Below are positions 35,245-47,900 of a stretch of DNA of 64,000 bases, piece by piece. A program made the position numbers and the translations under genes. The stretch's first letter is position 1; each line of letters begins with the position of its first letter. The notes below the pieces were generated by a model. The model searched no databases and had not been told where the DNA came from. It was given only the letters and a program-made list of their open reading frames with translations. The DNA is from Gibbula magus (taxonomy: Eukaryota; Mollusca; Gastropoda; Trochida; Trochidae), in the NCBI GenBank assembly GCA_936450465.1, contig OW388297.1, positions 62,927,202 through 62,991,201 on the forward strand, written 5' to 3'.

Positions 35245-36931
35245 CAAATTGATAATTAAAAGTAATAATGCCAGTATCCCACTTCCAAGGTCCACATTTG
35301 TAATGTAGAGGATAAAATGATTTTTAAAAAGTAGAATTTTGACCTATAGATAGAATGTTTACATCATCTATATGAGTATGGAGTGTACACAGCATGGATG
35401 ATATTCATCGCTCATGTTTCTAGTAACACCGCTATGGAACATGTATGTTCTGCATGCACTTCACTTCATGCCTGGAATAAAGTAACTCGGATAATCAACA
35501 TGGCTGTCAACACAAGCGTACAACTCGGAGAAGGACCAGGGTTTAAATATACCTGTAGCCATCCCCCTGTTTAGGCTGTCACACGTACCTGGGCAGTTTG
35601 TGGTCATTACCTGTGGTCAGCCTACGGAGCAGTCTTGTCTCATGAGTTATGGATTATAAGTCAGTCTGGGCCCAAGTAGCCAAGAGGATTATTTCAGGGC
35701 ATTGTGCGTATATGTGTGATTTTTGTAAGCTTGTATGTAACAGATTGCCGTCGTGTTAACACCTGTGTGAAACACCAAGGACAGACAGGCCAGTGTTGTG
35801 TTAGATTGCAGGACTTGATGCAAGCAGCTTTAATGGACTCCTCAACTTAGAGGACAAACTGCATTAAAACGTCACATTTTCAATCAAATATTGGTGCCAA
35901 GTTGTTTCCTTCACCCATTTGGATAACTAGAAACCAACATTCCAGGATTAATTTTGGAACCGTGGTTCAGTGTCTATGTTTGCAAATTAATCTAATCTTG
36001 AAGCCAAGTGTCAGATTTTGGATAACTAGTTGATTATCCTGGTTCCAAATTTCTCCTGGACCTGTTTTCAGTATCAGTGGTTCAAAACGGAACAACAGTT
36101 TGAAGGCAAGAGTCAGTTTTGTGCAACAGTCATCGTTGTAGCTGTCAACTAGAACGAGTTCACTGTTGGATAACGACCGTCTGCTCTGAAGCAGAATGTT
36201 TCCTCTACAAGGGAAATGTGGTTTTTATTGGAATGGTGGGTCATGTTGACTTTAGTATATGCCTCATTCATTGATAAACTGATCATTGCTGCCTTCAGCA
36301 TCTTCTTGAGTCTGTTCAACTGAATCATAAAAATCTGTTTTCAGCATGTTTACCAATTTCCTCAGCTATAACCACCTTATGTCACCTGTTTAATTACACT
36401 GCTGTTCTATATTAGGGCAGGTCCTCGGGTTCTATTTCTCTTCACCCCCATTTCTCCCCCAAGGTTGTATTTGTAGGCCCAGGTTGTATGTCAAGTGGTA
36501 GTATCATTTAGGTAAGACACACATTTATGCATGAGGAGCTAATGTCACATGACCTACATCACGCATCTCTCTTACTATTGCAACCATTCTTAGATGTATG
36601 TTTGTTGTCAAACCCTCAATGATTGGGCTTTAAACTATTGTAGTGGAATGACTTTCTTCTTCAAAAGTTTCAGTAAAGCATTTGAGATGTAATGAATACA
36701 GCTCGTGCTGACATGCTGTATATTAAAAGCTGTACACTATCAAAGTATCAGTGACACTCTCTCAAGGCGTCCGCAGGGCTACTTCAATTCCAATGATCCC
36801 ATAATATGCATCTTTCTCGTATCGCACTGTAAATAACAGCCAATGAAATGACTTTAAATTCAGCAATAGCAATAGTGGCAGTCCAGGATGAAAAGACAGA
36901 TGAACAGCCATCAAATTTCAAATCACGAGAT
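35245..36931. other. no gene seen
   Basis: No coding segment with splice borders. A pair of related stretches, GGATAACTAGAAACCAAC near 35,920 and GGATAACTAGTTGATTATCC near 36,018, suggests an old local duplication. The 63-codon frame at 35,383 has no recognisable domain. Confidence 0.4.
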
Positions 36932-36935
36932 TTAA

Positions 36936-36985
36936 AGGGGCAGTAGCACGTTTTTTTCAAATTTAATTGGCATAAACAATACATG
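36936..36985. mobile_element. left end of TTAA-type MITE
   Basis: TTAA at 36,932-36,935 is followed by AGGGGCAGTAGCACGTTTTT, matching the 29,858 family. The rest is not recognisable. Confidence 0.5.
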
Positions 36986-37393
36986 CAATAAGTAACCAAC
37001 CTTCAGTGATACAAGATAAAAGCTGCTTATGGGATTTCAGGATTGAAGTAGCCTAGTTGATACAAACATCCTGAGTTTCTGGGTCAAAGTTTCGATGTTT
37101 GAGAAAGAACAGAAATATTGCCATCCACATATACACACATGACGGTTTGTGCAGTAAACTGCTTGATCATAGCGGTCAGTCTGTCTGTCTGTCCTCCTAG
37201 TGTACATCAACCGAAATGTATAAGGTTGTTAACCATATTCTAATCAAGAGTTCTGGCTCATTGCAAATTTCTGAGATTTAAATATTTACGGTTGTTTCCA
37301 TCGAAACTTCACTTTTTGGACTTTATTCAATGGTGTTTGATTCCATCACATTTCCATGCAAAAAAATATCTAACCCTCTGACAACAACCGCCC

Positions 37394-38784
37394 TTTTTAG
37401 CTCATCAGGCCTGAAAGGCCCGATGGGCTTATGGCATGGCATGGCGTCCGGCGTCCGTCCATCCGTCCGTCCGTCCATCCGTCCGTCCGTCCGTCCATCC
37501 GTCCGTAAACTTTTCGCTTTTTCAACTTCTTCTCCAGAACCAATAACTCCACAGAGCTGAAATTTTATGTGCAGACTCCTTGGCTAATGGGGATTCTAAA
37601 TTGTAGATTTCGTGACCCCATGACCCCAAATGGGGTCACAGGGGTCACATCCTTAAAAACCTATTTTCATCTTCTTCTCCAGTTACAAAAGGTCTAGAGA
37701 GCTGAAAAGTGGTGTGCAGACTCCTTGGCCAATGTGGATTCTAAATTGTAGATTTCGTGACCCCATGACCCCAAATGGGGTCATAGGGGTCACATCCTTA
37801 AATACCTATTTTCATCTTCTTCCCAGTTCCAAAAGGTCTAGAGAGCTGAAAAGTTGTGTGTAGACTCCTTGGCTAATGGGGATTCTAAATTGTAGATTTC
37901 GTGACCCCATGACCCCAAATGGGGTCACGGGTCACATCCTTAAAAACCTATTTTCATCTTCTTCTCCAGTTCCAAAAGGTCTAGAGAGCTGAAAAGTTGT
38001 GTGCAGACTCCTTGGCTAATGGGGATTCTAAATTGTAGATTTCGTGACCCCATGACCCCAAATGGGGTCACAGGGGTCACATCCTTAAAAACCTATTTTC
38101 ATCTTCTTCTCCAGTTCCAAAAGGTCTAGAGAGCTGAAATGTTGTGTGCAGACTCCTTGGTCAATGGGGATTCTAAATTGTAGATTTCGTGACCCCATGA
38201 CCCCAAATGGGGTCACAGGGGTCACATCCTTAAAAACCTATTTTCATCTTCTTCTCCAGTTCCAAAAGGTCTAGAGAGCTGAAATGTTGTGTGCAGACTC
38301 CTTGGTCAATGGGGATTCTAAATTGTAGATTTCGTGACCCCATGACCCCAAATGGGGTCATGGGGGTCACATCCTTAAAAACCTATTTTCATCTTCTTCT
38401 CCAATTCCTAAAGGTCTAGAGAGCTGAAAAGTTGTGTGCAGACTCTTTGGCCAATGGGGATTCTAAATTGTAGATTTTGTGACCCTGTGACCCTAATCTA
38501 GGTCACGGGTCATGACCCAAAAACCTATTTTCATCTTCTTCTCCAGTTTATATGTAAAGCTCTAGAAAGGTGAAATGTTGTGTAGAGATTCTTTGGTCAA
38601 AGGTGATTCTTAATTGTTGGATTAGTGACCCTGTGACTCCAAATGTGGGTCACAGGGGTCATGATCTAAAACCAATATTATTTTGCTTGTTAACAATGTA
38701 TTACTTGAGATAACTTAGATATTCAATCTTTGATAATAAATCAATAAAACCGTGATGAGCTACAGAGCCCATGGCTCTATTTTT
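37394..38784 (+). mobile_element. HINE-like (Helentron-type non-autonomous) element, copy 1
   Basis: The 5' end TTTTTAGCTCATC is followed by a hairpin (CATC, GGCC, loop TGAAA, GGCC, GATG). A GTCC/ATCC microsatellite (37,448-37,506) comes next, then about seven central tandem repeats. The 3' end holds GATGAGCTA, the complement of the 5' TAGCTCATC, then the stem-loop AGAGCC-CAT-GGCTCT and a T-run. Subterminal inverted repeats, a central minisatellite, a 3' hairpin and T-rich borders are the layout known for HINE/DINE-type elements. A shorter copy lies in villin intron 8. No coding capacity. Confidence 0.75.
37570..38520. repeat. about seven copies of a 145-bp core repeat in the HINE-like element
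   Basis: The GATTCTAAATTGTAGATTTC segment recurs at 37,592, 37,737, 37,881, 38,024, 38,169, 38,314 and 38,459, giving periods of 143-145 bp. Each unit contains the imperfect palindrome GACCCCAT ... ATGGGGTC. The last unit is more diverged. Confidence 0.92.
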
Positions 38785-38889
38785 CTAGATTTGTCTTGAC
38801 GTATGCGTTGTTTAGCTCGGAAAAACTCTAATGTCTAATAATGTAGCCACTAAATGACAGTCTACTAAAGCGTCCATATTGTGTTTCAG
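38785..38889. other. spacer up to the first coding acceptor
   Basis: About 100 bp between the HINE-like element and the TGTGTTTCAG acceptor at 38,880-38,889. The pyrimidine tract is short. The presence of an acceptor implies at least one upstream exon outside this spacer. Confidence 0.6.
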
Positions 38890-38960
38890 GAATCATGATG
38901 GATCCAGCGTTCAAGGTGGTCACTCCCGGTCGAGCTGGCTTCTACGTATGGAGAATAGAG
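38890..38960 (+). CDS. villin exon 1 (first coding exon), residues 1-22
   Basis: Opens after a TTTCAG acceptor with five untranslated bases, then ATGATGG. It ends with the YVWRIE motif that starts gelsolin repeat 1, then GTGAGT. Phase 0 at the donor. The acceptor shows that the 5' UTR is split, and the leader exon was not found. Confidence 0.92.
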
Positions 38961-41900
38961 GTGAGTGTCCTTCCATTGATCCAGGCGATGCTCGCAGGTT
39001 TCACCACAATGCATAGCCACATGGCGTTGCAGGCTTTCTCTCTGCCACCATACTAGCAGCTGCGATATAAGTGAAATACACTTGAAACCGGCGTTAAACC
39101 CCAACTCACCTCTTCCATTGATAATTTTAGTTTCCAAAATTACTTTTGACTAATTGACGCACCGCAACCATGATGCATTGTCTAGTTTTCGATCAGAAAT
39201 TACTACTTTTACCTTTTACTTTTATATTGTCACTATACTGAATTGACTGTCATCAAATTGATAATTTTTGGCAACAGCTAGTACTAACACTTAGTAGTAA
39301 CACATTTATAACATTTGGCATATGTGACCCCCAACAATACAATGAGTGCACCTTCAAGGGGAAAGATCTATCGCTGATCTATCGGCAGTATCCGCCATCT
39401 TTGTTTTTTGGCACTGACATGAAAACACGCTATATTTTACCTAATTTTACAAGTATTTAATAATAAAATATAAACACTGATAGAATATTCACATAGTAAC
39501 ACATAAAGTATCATCAAACTAATAAACAATATGATGTTATGCCGTAGCGAAGTGTTCCTCAATCGCAGCGCCAATGAATGGCTTCAGTTCTCATTATTTT
39601 TATTTTGTGCTTGTCTTTATCAAGTTGTGAAATATAAAGTAATCAAAATATTACCTTCATTAATATCTTACAATTTGACTGTGTTTAAATTATGTATTAA
39701 TGTGTAAATGGGAATATCCTCTTGAATTTCGTTTCAACAAAAAATACCCCAATAAAACCCTCCAGCTTAACTGTTAGAATAACATGTGAGTATTTGTTGC
39801 AGGACATGAAGCCCGCGCTGGTCCCTAAGGACAAAGTTGGGATGTTCTACAAGGGAGACTCCTACATCATATACAGCGTAAGTCCCTCTCTACTCTCGTA
39901 CCTGTACTGCACTCAAATTTAGTTCTTGGTTCCAGAAAACGTGCAATCTTGGTATTTGATACTACTAAAAAATATGTTTTTATATGTCAGGTGTAATGAT
40001 TTTAAGTTTTTCAAAGTAATAGTGTTTTTTGAAATATGAACTTTAGATTTTAGTAATTGATTTAAAGACAGATATTATCTGTAATACATTTGCTCTTTTG
40101 TTATTTATTACAAAAGGTTTTGGCAGAGACGAATATTCGTTTGTAACATTGCAGAACAAAAAACTTGTGTATTCAGTATGATGTTGTTAATGAGTTGTAC
40201 AGCAAATAGTATCGAAGTCTGATAATAATATGTTTGATGGCAAATACTACATGAGGTAGTTCTCACCCGGCAGCAAGTTGCGGAGGGACAGATCCCACGG
40301 GGGGTCAACATACAGGTAACATCTCACCTGTCTGTCCCCTTCGTTAGTCAGTTAGTCTCACCTGTATTCACGGTGCAAGATTTATTTTTGTCCCGGAAGG
40401 GTTATCTCCCTTACTAGCATTCAAGATTTTATGCAGTTGGGTTAAACTTATAATGTCGATACAATGTCATTTCTCTATGCTTGCACAAAATATCTAGATA
40501 TATTTAAATCTTAAAATATGGTTTTGTTCCCCTCTTGTAGCAACTGATCCTGTGGAAAGCTTGGTTAACTGACATCACTGCAACTTCCCCTGCAAGTTGT
40601 AACTCTCGCTAGTTTCCATCACTGGCTAATTTAAGCCTTGCTGCATTTTGTAACCTTTTCTGTGCAAGATTGTTTGTTGCACCCAAATTCATGGTTCAAA
40701 GTAACAAGCTAGCACAGAAATAGTAACGAAATGCAGCAACGTTAAATTAGCCAGTGATGGAGACTAGTGCAAGTTATGACTTAATTAAAGTGGGGAGATG
40801 CAATGAAGTTCAACAAAAATGGGTGCAGTTTATCACAACATTGGTGACCTTTGGTGGCTTGAAAAATAAACAGAAAATACGCAGCAATGCTTTCAGAGAC
40901 ATGACAAAGGCTTATGATGTCATAGAGACTTTGATTACCCAGCAGTATATTCTGTGCCTTTAACGGGTCGAAATGACCTTCAAGCTTGATATATGGGAGT
41001 TTTGGTAGAACCGTGCTAAAAACTGACCTTCAGGATCATAAATAACTTGGTAAAATGCCCCATATTGACACCCTTCAATATCATTATTCAATATAAATTT
41101 TGAAACCATGAAACAGATGTCTTTAAAATCTCTTCGGCTGTAAGGTGTGTGCATAGCTAGATGACAGTGTATCTGGAAAATAACTAGATTATATTTCAGC
41201 TTTTACCAAAGTAGATTTTATGGTTTCTGGTTTATTTTTTTTCCTTCAATTTCCTTTGTTTGTGGGTATTATTCAAAGTGAAGTTTCTAAGTTTAAATTA
41301 ATAGGTCTAATAATGATCAATGCAATCGGGGTCAACCATTTTTGTTTCATTCCCTGCTTACAACACTTAGTCTCGATTAATTTGTTTGACTGTTTGTCTT
41401 ATGATTCAATGTGTCTTCAGGTAAGTAGTATGTAAATAAAGGAATATGCTTCTCACAGTTTGCATTGCATGAACATGGTGTTTGTTAACCACAGCAGAGT
41501 TCAGCTAACCGTCAGTGTATAAACTAAAGATTTTCCACATCATTTTGCTAAATACCAAAAATCCATTTGTCCACCAAATGGGTCGGAGAAAGTGATGTAT
41601 ACAAATCTACCACTACCAGACTATTTTTGGAAAAATAAATTCTCCTCCCGCATCATTAATTTTTCCAACAAGAAATCATATACAGATCATACAGTAAAAT
41701 TTACCAAATCAAATATTTTTTTTATACTTATATTACTTTACATGAATAGACATTTTAGATCCATTTTGTTTCTACTTAATAATTTGGTGTTTGGGGTAGC
41801 AAATTTAAATCTGGTTTGATATTTCATAATGTTAATTTTTCTAAAATGTCCTTTAAGAATTTCATGATTAATTGATACCATATGAATTGGGGGACCAGTG

Positions 41901-44900
41901 TTCTAATGGATTCTTCTCAATTGCAATGCACTTGTCATGTCTTCTTTGTTATGTGTGACACTCTATGATCAACCAGCTTCATGCTATAAGTTTAAACTAA
42001 TTAATCAATTTCGCTTTCACATATCAAGCAGGAAAATGTCAACAAAACCTTGTTAATGATTTCAGAAATATAATGATGGAACTCATTACAGTACCAAGAT
42101 TTGTGACTGATTTTCCATGTATGTCGTAAATTAGTGACGCTGAAATAAAGATATGAATATAAAGTTCTGTTTGACTTAATTATTTTTCCTAATGACAGGC
42201 CAGAGACATAAAGGGAGCCGCTATGGAACAGAACATTCACTTTTGGCTGGGAAGTCAAACAACACAGGTATGGTATTTTACCCATAAGGCAAACAAAATC
42301 AGGTGCCCCATATCATATGTGAACATGTGTAATTATCACTTTTGTCTAGCAACCATTGTTTGAACAAGGTACATTTGTCACCATCTGTGACATGAGGAAC
42401 AATTGAGTTTTCTGTCACTGTCATAATCTATATACAAGTACATTACTTACATTGAAATACAATCCAATTGTTGACATTTGGTAAGTGATGTTCCTTAGGA
42501 GTTAAAAACCTCAATCTAGCTCAGAGGCCAGTGAGTTGTGTGATAGGAAGCTGGTGTTGTGTCTACAGCCAATTGTGTCAATCATTTATCTGTTTTAGAC
42601 AATGGGCATCAAATATTTTGCACCCTTTTTGACATCAAAGATAACTTTGTTCTCTTTCTGTAACAACATTGTGTCACATGCATCTGCTTTTGGCGTCAAG
42701 CTTTGCCTTTCAGAAAACAACTGGTAGGATTTTCATGATGATACAGTCACTTGTTCATGATACAGAATTTATCATTGTGAAAAGATCAAAGGAAAATAAA
42801 CTGCTGGACACTGACCAATCAGCAACCATTTAGATTGACACTGACCAACCAATTAGCTGCATAGTAGATTGACGCTGACCAACCAATCAGCTGCTTGTTA
42901 GATTGACACTGACCAACTACGGTAATCAAGTTATATGTTGAGAAAATACTGACCAATGAGATTATTCTGCCCCAGGACGAGGCTGGAGCCGCTGCTATCA
43001 AGACGGTAGAGCTGGATGACTACCTAGGTGGCGCCCCCATCCAGCACCGAGAGGTGGAAGAAAAGGAGTCGGAACTTTTCAAAAAATATTTCCCTAAGGG
43101 AATCAGGTATGTTCCGTCAGCGTGTTCTTTGTTTCTGTCTGATATAGAGCATTTGTCAGTGCTCATGTCATTATATGTTTTAGTGCCTGAATGTTTATAT
43201 TTTCCGAACAGTGGTGACTGTGCGGGGCATGCAAATATTTAGGACTTATGAATACACAAGGATACATTGTTAGCTGGAGAGTGTTTTATTTGTTAAGATC
43301 TGTTTATGTATTTAGGGAGAATCTGTATATATTGAAAAATTGATATGTGAAGCTGATATTAAGACAGACATGTGAAATGTTTACTGTATCCATGTTTCAG
43401 GACGGTGAAGGGCGGTCACAAGTCCGGCTTTAACCACGTGGACACCACCTTCCAGATCCGCATGTACCAGGTGAAAGGCAAACACAACCTCCGCATCTCT
43501 GAGGTAAGTGTTGAACAGCCCACCCTCCTGGGGAAAATCGGATCAAATTGGATATTTCTGTAACAAAGGATATCGCTTATAGCAAATTGAATTGTTATCC
43601 TCTTATAGTCCATGGCAACAACTGCAAAATCTACTATTAAAGAATGCTAAGTTCCTATGTGTTTCTATTCAGTGTCTTATCCCTAACCTTTGATGCATTG
43701 TCTGACCTTGACCTTGTGCTGCAGGTGGACATCGCGTGGGAAAGCATGAACCATGGCGACGTGTACATCCTTGACCTTGGCAAGGTGCTGTTTGTCTGGA
43801 TCGGCCAGGACAGCTCCCGCAAGGAGAACTTCAAGGTGCGAATAACACTTTCTGACAACAATACAACGTTTTATTGAACACCCACAAGGTTCACCAACTC
43901 CAACGTTCTAATGTTTTCTGTTTTGATGTGGCGAGTATTAGCACCGAGAGTTTCCTGGTGATGAGCGGTGCCCGACTTGGGTGACTGTGCCCTGCTCTGT
44001 ATTGTTGCAAATTATGTCTCCCCTCAAAGGGTTGAGAGAGAGAGTGATATTTCCATCAATTGGCACTGCCGTAGTTTCTGGAACAGAATTTTAAAACTAC
44101 CAGACCAATCCTTACCAAATTATCTATACTGTCTCTCCATATCATGTAGATGTGCCTTTTGGGAATTTCAGCTTCTTTCAATTTTATTCTTTTCTGTTTC
44201 CATGGCAACAATTTGGACTTTTTGCAGGGTAGTGTTTATTTCCAGACAACTCTATAACTACTTGACCAATCATCATTATTAAATTTGGTGTATTGCCTCA
44301 TCATGTATAGATGTGCCTTTTGGGGATTTGAAGGGTTTTCAATTCCCTTTTTCCCCCCATAATCCATGACAACAATTTGAACTTTGACTATTTTAAGGGT
44401 AATAACTCTAAAAATGAATTGTTTGAGGTTTATAAGATGAATAAGGGGAGGGGAGGCATCTGTTTTTACAAGTATAAACACCTTCAAATTACAAAAACGA
44501 CATTTAATATTCATGAATTTAGATTGATTGGTCCTGCTCGTGGACGTACAGGTCAACAGGTGTTTCCAGAGGTGGACGCCCAATACCATTCATTCTATTT
44601 GGGTACCCATCAATACCAGGTATCTAGGTACCTTTCCCGATACCAAGCTGATTATAGATCTAGCTCCCCCTTTTGGGCTTCAATAAACTTGCAATCAACA
44701 AGGTGAAAGCATTTTCAATGACTCTGTTTATGTCAACATTCAGAATATAAATGTTTGACTGATTGTTGGTGTAGGCTCTGTCCCACTCGCGGAGTCTAAG
44801 AGACGAAAGGAAGGATGCAACACTTGTCACGATTGACGACGGAAAAGAAGACAAAATGAAACCTGACGAGATAAAAGTATGTCAATCTATTTTGTTCGCA

Positions 44901-47900
44901 AAAACAGGAAATATTTTCATATACATTTCTTGTAAGTTGCAAGTTATGAAAGAGATAACAAGTTATTCTGAATGCTCAAATTCTTTATTTCTTAATTGTA
45001 TTCTGATGTTGATTACAATCAACTTTCACTCTTATATATATAAACCATTCACCCCATGATAGCAGAATATTCTATGATAGTCATTCTTTACCCAGTGGCT
45101 AATCACTGATGAGTTGTAAGTCCTGTAAATTGGCCATTCAGAATGTTCAGTAATTAGAGTGTGAAATTCCTTTCCAACATCTGTTTTTGTGTATAGCATA
45201 ATTACAATTGTTTCCATTGGATCTTGTTTATTTAAAACATTATTTACATTTTGTAAAATGGTTGACTTATATCATGATTCTCTTGTGCTCTCGGGGGCTG
45301 GATAGTGCAGTAGTTAGCACGTTTGGCTTCAGATCAAGATGTCCGGAGTTCAAATCCTGTCACGAGCTCGGCAATTTTGTCTCCTGTAGTGAACTGTTCT
45401 ACATGCAGTAAGGTTTGGGTGCAATGCTACATTGAATTTCAGCGTAGTACCACCCAAGGTTCGCTAGTTTCAGCCGAAGCTCACAGGTTCCACCACAATG
45501 CATAGCAACATGGTGTTGGAGGATTTCTTCCTGCAATAATACTAGCAGACCTGATATAAGTGAAATAATCTTGGAAGTGGCGTTAAACCCCACATTAACT
45601 CACCTCTTGTGTTTTCCAGTTGTTTGAGCAGCATTTGCTACTGAGTGAGAAGTCAAAGGTACAATCCACAGAGTCTGTCACCTCCGACAGTATATTTGAG
45701 AGGAAGTCTGCAGAAAGTATCAAACTCTTCTCGTAAGTAAAGGATTCTGTCACGAGACCAAGATATTTATAACATATGCTTGAAGCAAGTTCCAAATTCT
45801 GACTTTTTAGCTCATCAGGCCTGAAAGGCCCGATGGGCTTATGGCATGGCCGTCCGTCCGTCCATCCATCCGTAAACTTTTCGCTTTTTCAACTTCTTCT
45901 CCAGAACCAATGACTCCACAGAGCTGACATTTTATGTGCAGACTCCTTGGCCAATGGGGATTCTAAATTGTAGATTTCGTGACCCCATGACCCCAAATGG
46001 GGTCACAGGGGTCACATCCTTAAAAACCTATTTTCATCTTCTTCTCCAGTTCCAAAAGGTCTAGAGAGCTGAAAAATTGTGTGCAGACTCCTTGGCTAAT
46101 GGGGATTTAAAATTGTAGATTTTGTGACCCTGTGACTCCAATCTAGGTCACGGGTCATGACCCAAAAACCTATTTTCATCTTCTTTTCCAGTTTATATGT
46201 AAAGCTCTAGAAAGGTGAAATGTTGTGTAGAGATTCTTTGGTCAAAGGTGATTCTTGATTCTAGGATTGGTGACCCTGTGACTCCAAATGTGGGTCACAG
46301 GGGTCATGATCTATTTTGCTTGTTAACAATGTATTACTTGAGATAACTTAGATATTCAACCTTAGATCAATTAAAACTGATGAGCTACAGAGCCCATGGC
46401 TCTATTTTTTACTTAATGCCCTGTGTACTCACATCTTAGAGAAAAATATCGACAAGCATATTATCATAAATACCCAAATATTATAAAATGTTCTGCCCTG
46501 CTATCGAACACAAATAGTAATAGTCTACAAAACCTTTCAATGTTCATTTATAATGCCTCCTTGTACAGACAGGATTTAATGAAATAATGATGTCAAATAA
46601 CAGATACATGTGACGTGATGTGTTATGCTGTTACATGTATTGTACAAATGTGTAAATATTGTTTTCACGAAATGTGCTATAGGCCTGTGACCTTTAAGTA
46701 TTGAATAAAGATTGAAGTGGAACTTTAGCCTCCAGAGTTTGGCATGGGTTGTTCATTTGAAGAGATGAAATACAATTTACTTAATGCAAGTCATGTAAAT
46801 CTTAAGTTATATAACCTTTGTGTCTGGTTAAACGGCGTTATGATAATGTTTGCATACACAGATAAGAAATATAAAGCTTAAAAATTTGTTCTTTTACAGT
46901 TGCAACGAAGAAGATGGCAACTTGACGATCAAGGAGGTTAAAACTGGACCACTATCTCGCAAAGATTTGAATTCTAACGTGAGTCCATTCACTGTACAAA
47001 CTCTGTGTATTCTAATCTGAACAAAGCCCCTAAGGCTGTGGTGGTTTTATTTGATATTACCGTAATTCTTCCTTAATTTCGCCCCCTCTATAAGTTCGCC
47101 CACGTAAGATCATCTGACAGCCTTATTTCAAAATACCTTTCAAAATTACGACAGTGTGCCAGAAGTTCAGTATTGACAAATCAAAAGTTCGACCACATGC
47201 CAAATTTTAAAAAATAATTAGTTACAGTCACGATATACAATCATCTTGTGATTTCTTTTCAGTAAGATTGATATGAGTAAAGCGCGTAGTTTTTATTACA
47301 ACAATTTTTGGAAAAGTTTTAACTTGATCACGCTTGTCTTGTTTCGATAAATGCTTTATTTTCACACTTCTCAATTTATTCACTTACTGTACTTATGACA
47401 TACCTTTACCAAGAATGATGTTACATCTTATCATATTATCCTTTATCAATGATTTCATTTTTCGTAAATGAAAAGGCAGCAATCACTTCCGTGTGAGGCT
47501 ATAAATATATATCACTGTCAACACAGTAATGCTACACTATGAATTGAGTTTGTATTGAATTTTCTGATTGGCTAAGAAAAGGGAACTCCCAAAGTTAACC
47601 AATGATAAGGCTTATAACATCTGGATGTTTGCTGGGGAGACTTGAAACAGTCACATGACTAATGATAAGTTTTATAACATCTGGATGTTTGCTGGGGAAA
47701 CTTGAAACAGTCAATTGACCTAGTTCCTTAAAGGTATACACTTCGGGCGAATTTAGCTGTGGAAGGCATAAATTAATTAGCTCACAGCGAGGCGGAAATC
47801 TCAATCAGCGCTCCCTCTACTCAGCGGTGTTTTCATTGCGCAGAGGCCTACTCGCCACTACTTGCCGTACAAGCGCGATACTCAACCGGATGCGAGCGTC

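Noticed and set aside
37330..37560. A 76-codon frame rich in RPSVRPS
   Set aside because: Translation of the GTCC/ATCC microsatellite of the HINE-like element.
45286..45370. tRNA gene
   Set aside because: Only A- and B-box-like segments are present at the head of a SINE; acceptor and anticodon stems do not form.
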